From positions 204,951,250 through 205,015,249 of the forward strand of contig NC_134570.1 of NCBI RefSeq assembly GCF_050947875.1: a stretch of DNA of 64,000 bases. The letters run 5' to 3'. The position numbers were made by a program, and so were the translations under genes. Under the pieces are notes generated by a model. The model did not search any database and was not told the origin of the DNA. It worked only from the letters and a program-made list of their open reading frames with translations. The DNA comes from Dermacentor variabilis (Eukaryota; Arthropoda; Arachnida; Ixodida; Ixodidae). This document shows positions 22,257-32,965 of the stretch, one piece after another (the stretch's first letter is position 1; every line of letters begins with the position of its first letter).

Positions 22257-23800
22257 CCACGACATTTTCGCGACATGACGGTGTACCTTGCTTTGTTCTA
22301 GGCCCGAGGGACAGTTGTGGTGACCTGCGCGAGGCCGGACACGCATATGCATCGCATACTTTGTATAACGTCTTCGAAACAACGCTAACCTCACCCTTGA
22401 GCTAACCGCACGGTGGCCGCAAGCTGACGCGCGTGGCGAAGGTTGAGGTGGCGTGTTTGTAGCGCAGCCGTATGGGTTGGCGTCATTTCCGCGTCTCCCA
22501 CGATGTGCTACCTCCTCCTCCACTCACATGATCGAGCTGCTGAGTCGCCAAACGCCAAGTCGAAGGCATCGAACGACGCTGTCCCGTGCGAGGCCATCTC
22601 GTCTTCTTTTCACGCGCGTTGGGAGTGGAAAAACGCTCACATCACCGCCGCAGCCGTCGCCTCATCAATGGCACCAACATGAATAAATAATAAAAGAATG
22701 CAAGGGCCACTGTACTATCTGCGGTGAGCGTGTACGCACAAAATAATCGTCAAAACTTCCGAGCCTCCGATGTAATCGAATGAAGCCACGCACGACGCAG
22801 AGAGATTGCCGCCGGTTGTGCCGTTGCTCTCCGCGGTAGGTCGCGGTAGTCGAAAAAGTTCGAAAGCGTAAAAGAGATAGTCTAAGAAGGCTGCGAGACC
22901 GCCGTGAACGTTGTGAGAGAGAGAAGTTGTCGCGCATAGTTGAAGGATGGCGCCAGTTGTTTTCGTTGCCGAGGAAGCGCCGAAGTAACTGACATGCTCT
23001 CGCTCTCTCGTTAGCGCATTGGTAGCGTGTGCTAGGGGACAGACACTCAGCTACGCCTCGTGGTGGCGCTAGTTGTAGCAGCGCTCTAAAACTCCTTGAT
23101 AATTTGAAAGTAGCGACGCTCTCCTCTCCGCGGCGCTTTCCTCCTCGATTCTTCTCGCGCTGCGCACGGCACGCTCTTTCTCCTCGGCTCCCGCGGACGG
23201 GCAGCAGTTTTCGATGGTGGCGCCTGACTTTGGTCTAGATGCGCGCAAGAAAATTAAAAATGGTGATAACAGCATCGAGAATGCTGAAGGTAACGTTTAT
23301 GAGAAGGTTGGTTTCTTTTTGAAGCCGTATGAATAGAGTATACTGACGTAAAAGGAACTTTGAGGCGAGTTCTAACTCCAGACATTTTTTTCTGCCCCAT
23401 AGGATACTTGATGCACCTGTTCTGGTATTGCTTGTGGCACATCCCTATGTGTTTGTATATTTATTGCTTGCCTGTGCGCGCATGTGCACCGCAGGTATTT
23501 TATTCAGTGTGCTTTCTTGAAATAAGTTAGTCGTGAGTCCATCGGCCGTCCATGTGTTTGTCTTCTCATTGTGAAAGTAGCTTTTGCGTTGTGATCTCTA
23601 AATAGGATGGTTGTGCAATTTCAGTGCAAGCGAGCGTGTGCGATCATGGGAACACCCCCTGCACATTGCCTGTGTCCGTGAGAAAACCAAATAATAATCG
23701 CCACCCACTCATGCGTGCGTGGCAGCCCAATTCAAAGCAAATTCAAAAACTGAAGAATAATGCGGAAACTCCACTGGAGTTGTATAAGTATGCGTAAGCA
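22257..23800. other. Spacer, no gene recognised
   Basis: Open frames on both strands at 22440-22690 and 22665-22937 are short and domain-free. The sequence becomes AT-rich after 23330. Nothing else is supported. Confidence 0.35.
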
Positions 23801-23801
23801 T

Positions 23802-24040
23802 ACCCCAAATTTCAGTTGGCCCACCTCCAAATTTAAGTTGGACCACTTTTAAATTTCAAGTTGGCCCACCCCCAGAATTCAACTTGGCTTATCCCAAATA
23901 TCAAGTTGTCCCACCCCCAGGTTTCAGCTCGGCTTATCCCCAAATTTAGGTTGGCCAACCCCCAAATTTAGTTGGTACACCCCCATATTTAAGTTGGCCC
24001 ACCCCCAGATTTCAAGTTGGTCCAACCCCATATTTCAAGG
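23802..24040. repeat. Degenerate minisatellite, unit about 24 bp
   Basis: About ten imperfect units follow the pattern cccaaatttcaagttggccc with a short ccaccc spacer. Units differ by substitutions and small indels (for example ttaagttggaccac and tcaacttggcttatc). The array lies next to poly-C tracts at 24055-24095. It is not coding. Confidence 0.9.
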
Positions 24041-24086
24041 CGGGCCCTTTACGTGCCCCCCCCCCTCCGGAATTAAGTTGCACCCC

Positions 24087-24335
24087 CCCCCCCTCGCACG
24101 CCACTCCTCACACACATTCCTAAAGCACCGCCAAATCAATCTTGAGACTTGACAGCTATTCAGCGGTCAACATTTTGCTGCCTCTTTCACTCCTTTTGGA
24201 TGGCGATAGTTGCCGGCATCTCCTGGGGTGTGAAGGCGAGTTTTTTCATCGATTCGGTGCACGCGCGATTAACTCGAGATGCGTTCAGTTTTGAACATCT
24301 ATTGCAACGGTCACGCGCATCGCTGTTCTTTCGTT
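24087..24335 (-). repeat. Second copy of the 14557-14883 element family
   Basis: The reverse complement carries the same ordered blocks as 14690-14830 (gccgccaaatcaatcttgag, agctattcggcggt-like, ctccttttggatggcg, cacctcagg-like). The other end of this family may be at about 25490-25512, where atcctgggtacgttcctg mirrors the ggcacgtaccgagg terminus. This copy would then be a longer relative of about 1.4 kb. The boundaries are uncertain. Confidence 0.65.
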
Positions 24336-25559
24336 AGTTCAACGTTCTTGGTTTACACTCATCCATGGACCAGGAAAGGAATTCAGTTCGTAGTAAGCTG
24401 GTCTGTATGCTCCTGGAACGCGTTGCGGCCGGAGAAAACGCCAGTTGCGTTTAACTTTTCCTTTTGCTTCATTATTTCATCGAGTGACGGCTCGTCGTGA
24501 CGCTGGCAGATCCTCGGAACCATATACCCATGATATGGGTTAGATGAGGTGGAAAATAAGATCACGCGAAACAGCATCCGTCATCAAACCCTGCAATAAC
24601 GTTAAACCTATAAGCAATATGAATGTCACACCCGTTATCTCGTCTGGTTTTTCCCTAATTGTACAGCACTTTTCGCGCAAATTGGCAACTGGAAACAAGA
24701 GTCGCAAGGAGTTTAGAAATTACGCGATCTGATAAGGGAGAGAGCCGAGGCAGCAGCCAAACTGGAAGGAAAAGCGAATATTAACAAATTTAACCATTGT
24801 TTATGAAAATATTTATGGGTCAACATCTTTTTGTTTAAAAACGAAGTAGAAAAAACGCCGCTCGAAGTGCAGAATGATTCCGTGTGTTTTGAATGACGCT
24901 TCTACAGTTAACAGTTGAGGCGCCTGACGTAGCCACTCCTCTGCTGTGCTTATGTGGGTGATTTTCCAACCTTTCGCGGTGGTCGCAGTACGTCTAGAAC
25001 CGCAGCGTCCGGCGCTGTACGCGATTGTACGGGACCGGCGTCCTCGCATCGTTACGCAACTTCCCAGTTAACGATACGAGTCGGTTTTGGCACTTGGTAG
25101 AGCAGTAAACGAGGGGTTCAAAATAACTGTGACTGTTCTGCAAATGTATATTTCTGTATAATTCTTCCAGACCTAATTCAAAAAACGGTACTAGAAATGT
25201 TTATTTTAGACTTTCGCTTGTTTACTTGTTCCTGGCAGTGTTCTTCCTGCGCTTCTTTCCTGTGCGAGTCCATTTGATGTTCCTTGCTTTTCAAGTAATA
25301 TAGAGGTGTATGTCACAGACGTATACCTGTGAGGTACACCTTATTTCATTTCTTTTTTGGGGCTTTACGCGTCTTTATGGCAAACAGTAGGCATTCTTCA
25401 CGTTTATTCTAGTAAAGGTGCCCCCCCCCCCCGTCTCATTTTCATAGAAAAGTTACCTAGGGTTGCCCCCCCCCCTCCCCTACCGAAAAAAAATCCTGGG
25501 TACGTTCCTGAGTTGAACAACATGTGAAACTATGGCACAACAACGCTAAGCTCGGTAAA
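24336..25559. other. Spacer, possible interior of the element above
   Basis: No coding or RNA gene is visible. Poly-C runs at 25421-25435 and 25469-25480 precede atcctgggtacgttcc, a terminus-like sequence. Confidence 0.35.
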
Positions 25560-26594
25560 AAAAAAAAACACCGACGGTTGAGTTGTAAAAAATATCGAGA
25601 TCGTGAAAATAAACGTTATAAAGACCTTGTATTCTTTGGATGGTTGAGTGGTGGTGATGATAGGCAAGAACATCGAAATGTTTACGTCCTCTGGTGATCT
25701 TGCGCGGAATACGAAACACGATACAACTGAGGAGTTCGGGGCATAGCAGGTGAGGATACCGTGAAGGAGTTTGAAAAGAAACAGGTCGGCGCGATTACGT
25801 CGGCAGCAAAGTAAGGGAAATGACAATAATCCAACAGTGCTAGAAGGAGGTCCAGTACCCGTGTTAGCAAAGTGATGGTGATATAGGCTTAGAAACTTTT
25901 TCTGGACGCGATCTATAATGTCACTGTTCGATCTAGAAATGCCATTCCAGACGACCGACGCATATTCGAGTTGAGGAAGACACATTGTTGTGCAAAACTT
26001 GCAGAATGGTGTAGAAGAATTGAATTCTCTCGATAGTCTGCTAACAAGAGCCATGAGAACGCAAGCCATTGCAACGCGTTTAGTGTGAGGTTAAAAGTGC
26101 AACGTTGTATCGAAAAGTACACTGAGATTATTGGTATTACAGACCTTACACAATGGTATACAGCATCTACAGAATAAGAAAAAGAAATCCTTGCTGTTTT
26201 GCATGTGAAAGTAGTCTTAGCGGCGTTCAAAGTGAGGTTATCATCTTTGCACCATTTGGAAAGAGAAAACATGTCAGACTGCAGGTGAATTTCCTAGAAA
26301 ATCTTGATGTCATCGGCTTAAGAAGGAATGAGAAATTCCGAATAGCGAAAGAATGTCATTGATTAAAATTTGTAGAAAGGGGTCCCAGTACTTGACAGAC
26401 GCTGCTAGAATTGCCACATGAAAAGAATACGTTTGGCCATTTACGTTAACGTAGCACGATCTATCAAGAAAACAACTGCTCAAGAGATTGACTATTGACG
26501 AGTCAACACCAAAGTGCGTCAGCTTGATCAGAAGCTGCGAGTGGCTGACTACATGAAATGCTTTGCTGAGTTGATGCAATAAATGGTGTCAACT
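25560..26594 (-). pseudogene. LINE reverse transcriptase core and C-terminal part
   Basis: The segment starts with VDTIY and HQLSKAFHVVSHSQLLI, corresponding to the usual DFSKAFDxVSH motif. It continues to LINDILSLF, then KWCKDDNLTLNAAKTT, and then LPQLEYASVVWNGI and RVQKKFLSLYHHHF. These are RT motifs from the palm to the thumb. The FADD catalytic box is not clearly preserved. Frameshifts lie near 26310 and 25930. It ends near 25560 in an A/T-rich tail. Confidence 0.85.
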
Positions 26595-26840
26595 TGCCCC
26601 CTATGAAGTACCGGCGCGGAGATATGTGTCCTATAAGCACAAGGTGGCGGGATCGAATCCCGGCCACGGCGGCCGCATTTCGGTGGGGGCGAGATGCGAA
26701 AGCACCCGTGTACTTAGATTTAGGTGCACGCTAAATATATTACCCCAGGTGGTACAAATTTCCGGAGTCCCCCACTACGGCGTGCCTCATAATCAGAAAG
26801 TGGTTTTGGCACGTAAAACCCCGTAATCTATGTATTTATT
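26595..26840 (+). mobile_element. tRNA-derived SINE, Ruka-type tick SINE
   Basis: A pol III B box (gggatcgaatcccggccacg) is followed by the body cggccgcatttcggtggggg, gaaagcacccgtgtacttag, aggtggtacaaatttccgga and ggcgtgcctcataatcagaa, ending ggcacgtaaaaccccgtaat and a short AT tail. The order matches the tRNA-derived SINE I recall from ixodid ticks. The A box is eroded. It interrupts the minus-strand LINE between two RT motifs. A second copy is at 63544-63785. Confidence 0.88.
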
Positions 26841-27615
26841 TACTTTAGATCTGTGTAACGAAACTGGCGAGATTTGTGATAGTGCAGCTGCCGGTGAGAA
26901 ATCCATGCTGATTTGGAATGAACTAGTTTTGACAGTAAAATACGATATGGTTGTGAAGAGCGGGCTCAAAAATATTAAAGGGCCCCTGAAATGGTACGGA
27001 CAAATTTTGTAGACGCGTAGGGTACAGCTTAAGTAGAACATTCCCGCCACAATTTAAGTGAAGCGTTACGTATTAATGGAGCTACAAGCGATTACAATTT
27101 ACCCTCCTCCCTAGCCATGCTTTTCCTTCTCAACTCGTTCGCCGAGCGATCGCGGCTAAGCTCCGCCTCCACTGGTTCTGCATCACGATGCGACGTCACA
27201 TCATCCACTTCCGGTTGCTTTGTAGCCCGGCCGCGCGAAACCTCTCCGCTAGCCGCTTGGCCGCCGACCCCAAGCGAGAGCTGTCGAAGCATCGTGCGTT
27301 GCGAGCATTTTGTCGCAGCGCCGAACGTGTCTGGTATTCCGGTAACCACACACTAGCTGAACATTTCAACCGAACGGTGGAAGCACATACTCAAGCTGAT
27401 GAAGAAACCTTAGCGTAGACGTACGTGAGCTGCCTGATCGGTCTTCACGGTCCAGCCGCCCGTTGGCGCTGATCTTAACCAGCCAAAGAAAGAGCTAATA
27501 TTGCACTAACCAAGTGTAAAACATTTACAAAAACAAAGTGTTAAAGATTACATTCCCGCCAAAAATTTACACCAGCAGCAAAGAAGAATACATTTTGTTA
27601 CTGCTACTGTGTCTG

Positions 27616-27643
27616 GTAAGTAAGTAAGTAAGTAAGTAAGTAA
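27616..27643. repeat. (GTAA)n microsatellite
   Basis: Seven consecutive gtaa/taag units lie inside Kolobok-like copy A. Copy B has no equivalent array here, so it arose after the two copies separated. Confidence 0.9.
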
Positions 27644-27953
27644 AGTTTGTTCCTAGTCCCTTTTAACACAGGGCAGGCGTTTTAGGTGCCACAGGAAAAT
27701 AAATTTTTTTTTGCTGTCTCTCACAGTTCAGTTGTTTTTTTTTTTTGTTCGTGTACTGTAGAGTTTCACCACAATTTCGCATAACTATGCGAAGCTATGC
27801 GTACTCCGTGCCACCAGGTGGCTGCACCATGCAGACCATTCACATTTGCGCTTCTGTTCATCCCCTGAAACGACACGCAAGGGGGCACGGCCAGGCCCTG
27901 TCCCCTTTGAGCTTGCGTTTACGCTAATACCGGACTCGCGAAACGCTATTGCG

Positions 27954-28139
27954 TTAGAAATCTTCCGGTGTAAAGTGACGGCCGCAATCGCGCAAATCTT
28001 GGCGCCGATCGGATAGCGGCAGTCCGGTGCGCTGCAGCCAGTCTGCTCGTCTACTGGCTTGCAGAGGGACACGATGTCGCAGCTTGACATATTGCCAGTC
28101 GCTACGTTTGCAGTCCACAACGCAACAAAGTCGAATCAT
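27954..28139 (-). CDS. THAP zinc-finger peptide of Kolobok-like copy A, 61 aa
   Basis: The peptide MIRLCCVVDCKRSDWQYV... ends DLRDCGRHFTPEDF. It shows the THAP signature C-x3-C (C6, C10), W34, C52-x2-H55, and HFTPEDF near the end. THAP domains bind DNA through a C2CH zinc site and occur at the N-terminus of P-element- and Kolobok-type transposases. The frame could begin further upstream (open to 28256), but this ATG matches that of copy B. It stops right after HFTPEDF, so the last part of a normal THAP domain (about 80-90 aa, including the AVPTxF region) and any catalytic domain are absent. Confidence 0.7.
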   Translation of the reverse strand: MIRLCCVVDCKRSDWQYVKLRHRVPLQASRRADWLQRTGLPLSDRRQDLRDCGRHFTPEDF

Positions 28140-28736
28140 AGCGCTCGCGAAAAGACGGACCGACGACACTGACGGCGGAGCTCTCGTCAAAGACGGAGCA
28201 CGTTGTAACACAAGCAGACGACACTTGCTGTGTGCCGGAAGTGCTGAAAGGGACACTAAAGGTTACCAGAAAGTCAAGTTAAAGTGATAAACCAATGCTC
28301 TAGAACGTCTAAAGCGTCAATATAATCGCAAACAGAGCTCTAGTAACCGAGAAATTGAGGTAAATGCATGACACGATTTGAGAACCCCCAGCGACATTCC
28401 GGTACTAGCCCGATGACGAAAGCACTCCTCATCATAATTAATATCACTAGTACTCAACTACTCGTATTAAAAAGATAATTTCATTAGATTATATAGACGG
28501 AAGAAAATGCTACTTGTCTGCTTCTATTCGATTCTAAGAAAAAAATAACATTTTGACGTTACCCTTGAATAGTATAGGTGATCGAAAGGTTTCGTTTTCG
28601 CTCGACTCTGCGCGCTCGACTCTGCGCGCTCGACTTTGCGCCGCGCGCGCTTTGGAGTTTCAGTTATTTCTTTATCGCGTCGTGCTGTGGTGGTCCTGCT
28701 GGCTCGCGAAACTTGCATTTGGAACAAGCAGCGAGA

Positions 28737-29840
28737 ATGCCACGTCCATGTGGTGTCCTGGGATGCGCGAACGGTCCGCGGAACTTGGCCAAGGGCAGTT
28801 GCAGCGGCGAATCCAATGTTACTTATCACTGTGTGCCAACGACTGAACCTCTCCGTTGTGGGATCTCTCCTCCCTGCTCTTGGGACAAAGGAACGACAAC
28901 ACAGTAGTGCAAACAATCACAAGGGCATTTATTGCACCTTTCATAGATCAATGCCTGCTAGCCGAGTTGCTATCCACAAAACATGCCGATGGGCGCGGGA
29001 CAAATCTAGAAGTCCGACTCACCGCGACCGGATAGCGAGCGAATATGTTCGCCCCATGCTGGATCCCAACGCCTGGTCGTTCGCGTGTACGGTCACGCGG
29101 ACGGTGGCGCGTTCCAAGGTGGCCACGCGAGGCGGTCTCGCAGAAGCATGGATCGGCGGCGCGCGGGACGTCCACGCTGTTTGCCGACCCGCCGGGAAAG
29201 AGACAGCCCGTCCTCCCCTGCGCCCCCAAGTAACCCTGCCGTGAGGCGGCGTTAGCAACGCAACACTCGCGCCATCTCTCGCACTGCGCCCCAACCACAT
29301 CGACCGCCGCGGCCATCACGCAGGCCACGCGGCGAAGCCGGATTACAGGAGACGCGCCATGCGGGAAAAACATATCAGGGGAAGCGCGAGAGTCGCGCAT
29401 CCCCACATCCCCCCAACCTTAAATCACCACATATTCCCGCGAAACATGTCCCACGGTCTAACATCAACGCAACAGTGGCCGCGCCGAGGAAATGTCCACG
29501 CTGTCCATAGCATGCGAGCCGACATTGTCCTTGGGTGCACCGCTGGCGTCCGCCGGTCACAGCGGCAGCTTTGCAGACTCGGCGGCACGATTCCAGGCCA
29601 GGACTCCGGAAACGACGACGCAGTAGTCGGTACGAGCAAGCGTCGCTCGCGCCGACGCGCCCTGCTGGAAAGAGCCGCCGTAGCTGTCGGTGACCGCCGG
29701 CTCTTTTGTCCGCCGCCGAGGGTTGTGAGCTGGAGCCGAGAAATCACGTAGTGTGCTCGCTGCACTTTCCTCCAGAGTATTACGAGTTCAACGCCGACTT
29801 ACTGAAGTCGCGTGAAGTGCCTTTCAAAGCAGGCCGTCGT
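28737..29840 (+). pseudogene. Split THAP-like domain in the nested element
   Basis: The ATG at 28737 encodes MPRPCGVLGC, then SNVTYHCVPTTEPLR, resembling the first half of a THAP domain (C-x4-C, then YHRxP-like and LR). The second half appears only at 29706-29840: CELEPRNHVVCSLHFPPEYY, with VCSLHF as the C-x2-HF site, followed by a basic tail. About 870 bases (28865-29735) separate them. That piece holds an inverted polyadenylation-type aataaa (about 28930 on the minus strand) and ends in tgtgggatc, suggesting a retrotransposon LTR insertion, although I found no target duplication. An intron is the alternative. Confidence 0.5.
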
Positions 29841-30189
29841 CGTAGTAGTACGCAACGACGCCGGCAGCGCGAGCCCTCAACAGCAGGTCACGTTCATCAG
29901 TGCTTAAATCGCTGAACTCGAGCCCAGCGTCGCGAGCTAATGTGTCGTTGTTAGGGTCATCCATTGCAACGAGCGTCGAAGTTGGCGTCATAAAATAAAG
30001 AACCAGCTTATCGTCGTGCGCTTTCCCTTCCGCTAGCCACAACAGTTCCGCTTTCGCGCTACTGTCGGCTCTGTCTTGGCTCTGTTTCTGGCCGCGCGTT
30101 TGCATTTTGTGCAGAAAAGCCGTAGCGCCGTCTGTGGGAGGCGTTTTACTCACCGACAGCGCAACGTCACTATGAGACCATGACGTCAA
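29824..30189 (-). CDS. Hypothetical 121-aa frame in the nested element
   Basis: An uninterrupted minus-strand frame is convergent with the THAP-like pieces. It contains KAELLWLAEGKAHDDKLVLY and then MDDPNNDTLARDAGLEFSDL, an acidic, helix-rich stretch, ending VVAYYYDDGLL. I recognise no family. It could be a second gene of the element or a chance frame. Its amino-acid make-up is more protein-like than that of the frames in the GC-rich spacers. It overlaps the end of the plus-strand THAP piece by a few codons. Confidence 0.3.
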   Translation of the reverse strand: MTSWSHSDVALSVSKTPPTDGATAFLHKMQTRGQKQSQDRADSSAKAELLWLAEGKAHDDKLVLYFMTPTSTLVAMDDPNNDTLARDAGLEFSDLSTDERDLLLRARAAGVVAYYYDDGLL

Positions 30190-30749
30190 TGCTCCTCGAT
30201 CGGAAGGCGGGCGATTTGAACTGCGCTAGAGGTACGCGGACGCTTCAGAACGCATTTTCTCTTAAAGTAAGTATCTTCTTCGTACGAAACAAGCGTTTCG
30301 AGGCTTCTGGGATGGTATTTCAACGGTCCACGTTGACTTAATATTAACCTTTAGTGTCGCTTTAAGTGTACTGAAACATTGTTCTTGTGCATTTCCTTTA
30401 TGTTACTTTCTTTTTATAAAAACAAATTAACTAACATTCCAACTATTACGAACATCATTTGTTTACCATAAAGTTGGAAAAATTATCTATCACGCACCCT
30501 GGTCTGGCAATCAGATAGCCTGCCCCACTGACGTCATATTGGTGATTTGCGTCATATGGGTGGGGGCGGCTTAAAATTCCGCCGCGCAGTGTGCTGCGAT
30601 CTGCAGCGTTGTGCATTTTTAAAACCATATACTAAATTACACGCATTACGCGGAGCACTTAGATGCGTCAATTAATGATCAGAAGGACCTACTCTAACGA
30701 CTGAGTACGTTTGTAGAAAATCGTCAACATCGTTTCAGGGTCCCTTTAA

Positions 30750-31770
30750 GCGTGGCACAGAGAAGAGAGAGTGGGCGATAATTCGAGACATCGGTTTTAC
30801 GGCCAGACTTAAATACAGGAAAAACACGAGCAGTTTTCCACATGTTAGGGTAAGTGGAAGTATTGAAAGAGTTATGAAATGTAGATGTCACTTCTGAGGC
30901 AAATGTACAGCCGTAAGCTTTTGAAATTGCGGAGGTGATTCCATCAGGCCTGCAGGATAGGGAAGGCTTCAGGCGCTTAAGGCATTCGCCGATGAGCTTT
31001 TCTTCAGGCAGCACGGCACTTGATGTAAGAACCGTCGTCTGCTGCTAACACCAGCGTTGAGACCTGTAGCTTCATATAAGGCTGAGAAATGGGCAGCAAA
31101 ACATTCCGCGTCAGCTTGTATACTTCTATTGCGCATGAGTCGAGCAGTCGCAAACACACTTCAAGTTTACTTGCGCTCTTGCGGACATATTTCCGAAATT
31201 CCGCCGTCCGGTGGAAGGCGCTCTCTTCCAAGAAGGCAATATACGAGTCGTGATCCAGCTTACGTTAGCGTTAGCGCTTTATACTCAGTAGGCACATGAC
31301 TTCTGATTTTACGGTGCGCGCAATCATTATACTTTAGGGCAAGTTCAGCTGATGACAACTTGTGGGGGTACTTAGAGCACTGTGCTGGGGAATGTACTTG
31401 CGCATACTGCTCAAAACAAGCTTTGTAAAAACTGACCTGCTTGGTCATTAACATTGGTTTTGTCTGTGACCATGATCGGTGGTGGAGAAGTAATCATATA
31501 AACGAACATTATCACCACGCTTGAAAGCAAAGCGAGAGGATGCATTTATGCCTCTGGAGGAGCTCAGCCTCAGGGCTGCCACAATAGCGTCGGTTATCTT
31601 TAGTGACGGTGAAACTAATCTGAACGCACAAGGGAAATGTCCGTATGAGACATCTATAACTTGAGCCTTTGTGAGGCAAAGGTTTAAAACGTTTTTACAG
31701 TAATTGGCGATCAAGTTGGGCTGCTGAAGGAAACAGAATAACAGAACGTCCAACAGAAGGTTGCATTTGT
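30750..31770 (-). pseudogene. LINE endonuclease end and RT N-terminal part
   Basis: Reading from 31753 downward gives an endonuclease-like end (CLTKAQVIDVSYGHF and FRLVSPSLKITDAIVAALRL). Next comes a basic linker (RKYVRKSASKLEVCLRLLDS), then SCRPDGITSAISKAYG and TARVFPVFKSGRKTDVSNYR, followed by PLSLLCATLKG. The last two are RT motif 0/1 landmarks (FKSG, NYRPLSLL). Frames change several times. The RT breaks exactly at the TTAA insertion site of the Kolobok-like element. Confidence 0.82.
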
Positions 31771-32599
31771 TGTGTGTAATAATTGAAATGTGATTATCTA
31801 AATAATATTAATAATAATATTTACTATAAGCCTTGTTTAATGATGCTAGCCTGTTTGACGACGAATAACGCGAGAAATAGGCTTGCGAAATGAACAGTCG
31901 CCGGTCTCAAGTTGCAGTGGGAGTTCTCACGGTGCACATGCTCTTTTCAAGATTCTGTTTTGAAGAGTCGACCAGGAGATCCCCACGTTGAGAATGCTGA
32001 CATTCTCTGTGCATGTGCGGGTTGCGATGTGCCCCTTGGTGTCTTAGAGGTCGCGAAGTAGGTGCCTCCAGAGCATCACCATCACTTGCAAGCGCTATGG
32101 TGAAAAGCGGAGCGAGGAACAGTGCAGCCGAGAGAATCTCGTGTTTAACATTTACATGCCCCGATTATTTGTCGGCACCCTGTGTTCTCTGGCCGCTGAC
32201 AAGGAGATCCAGCTTCAGAGCAGTCTCGCTTCTTTCTCTCTCTGCTCATTGCTCGCTGTGTCCTCGCTGTTTTTCTCGTCGCCACCCGCCAGGGTCGCGG
32301 TCGTTGCCAGCACGCGCGCGGGAGGTCATCCCGAGAGCCTCTGTTCCGCCGCGTCGCTGCTGCGCGCGAGCCGTCCCGACAGCCGGGGGCAAAGAAGCTT
32401 CTCGCTCCGCCGGCCATGCGCACCTGCACCGCCGGGTGCGGACGCCGAGAATAGACGGCTGGACCACTGCGGCCCCGGGCCTCGACCGCCGCCGGTGGTG
32501 GGCGCCGCAAGTGCGCCGTGGTGTTGCGGCAGCTGTGGCCGTTGCTCGGCGACGACACGGGAGGCTGACCGTTGTTCACGGCAGCTGCGTATCGCGCGG
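31771..32599. other. Spacer turning GC-rich, no gene recognised
   Basis: AT-rich to about 32000, then CpG-rich. A 276-codon plus frame (32013-32843) and a 144-codon minus frame overlap. Neither has a recognisable domain, and the right part of the plus frame runs antisense through repeat family X, so it is not a gene. Confidence 0.4.
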
Positions 32600-32965
32600 T
32601 CGCACGGGCCCTGTCTTGGAAGCGATACGCGATGGGTACAGGATGTACGCCTGTCGAGGGCTGATAGCTTCGTGCCCGGTGTTTAATTTGTCCGCGTCCA
32701 AGCGAGACGCACCACGAAGGGCAATTCGCTCGCTGCTGCTGCCTCTCTTCCTCGCGCGTTTTGGCAGTGAGTGTCCGTGGTCATCGAGCGGGATGTGTTC
32801 GTGTTTGCCCGTGCGGCGCGTGACACCATGCTTGTTAATTTAGTTAATGAGTGAATGTGTAAAAGTTTATACGGTGATAAAACTAATATCTTCGTGTAGC
32901 TATCTGATGATTTGCTATGGCAATCGATGCTCCGGCTTACGGACGAAACTGCGGCATTTTTTTTT
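32600..32965 (-). repeat. Repeat family X, copy 2 (reversed)
   Basis: The reverse complement gives gcagtttcgtccgtaagccg, gagcatcgattgccatagca, acacgaagatattagtttta, gcatggtgtcacgcgcc and gcgtatcgcttccaagac. These are the same blocks in the same order as at 44210-44560. The copy is diverged and non-coding. Confidence 0.75.

Larger units (their letters stand above)
28249..30361. mobile_element. Second TTAA-flanked element nested in copy A
   Basis: The ends read AGGGACACTAAAGGTTA on the left and, inverted, AGCGACACTAAAGGTTA on the right. They are flanked by TGAA (28245-28248, a one-base change from TTAA) and TTAA (30362-30365). Comparison with copy B shows the uninterrupted target as gtgcttaagtgtac, which fixes the insertion at TTAA. 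The termini are AGGG-type like the outer family but distinct beyond the first bases. It carries THAP-like coding pieces on the plus strand and an open frame on the minus strand. Confidence 0.75.
26979..30745 (-). mobile_element. Kolobok-like element, copy A (TTAA-flanked), with nested element
   Basis: TTAA lies at 26975-26978 and 30746-30749. The inner ends are AGGGCCCCTGAAATGGTACG and, inverted, AGGGACCCTGAAACGATGTT. Copy B at 40418-41899 has the same ends and the same interior on the opposite strand. TTAA duplication, AGGG-type ends and a THAP domain together point to the Kolobok superfamily; piggyBac also uses TTAA but lacks THAP. Without the 2.1-kb nested element (28249-30361), copy A would be about 1.65 kb, close to copy B. 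Confidence 0.8.
25560..31770 (-). mobile_element. jockey/CR1-like LINE, split by two insertions
   Basis: Three minus-strand segments belong together: 31770-30750, 26974-26843 and 26594-25560. The first covers the endonuclease end, the linker and the RT start. The second covers an RT segment that includes ISYFTVKTSSFQ. The third covers the RT core to the C-terminus. The gaps hold a TTAA-flanked Kolobok-like element (26979-30745) and a tRNA-derived SINE (about 26595-26840). The LINE is therefore the oldest layer of the block. It lacks a recognisable 5' end and is full of stops. Confidence 0.8.

Noticed and set aside
23802..24040. CRISPR array
   Set aside because: The repeats are degenerate and directly contiguous with no unique spacers, and the genome is eukaryotic.
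27117..27418. Plus-strand frames antisense to the Kolobok-like copy A as a gene
   Set aside because: Copy B shows a similar antisense frame, but the similarity follows from shared DNA. No domain is recognised, and the frame lengths differ through indels.
32013..32843. 276-codon plus-strand frame as a gene
   Set aside because: Its right part is antisense to repeat family X, which is non-coding in its other copies.
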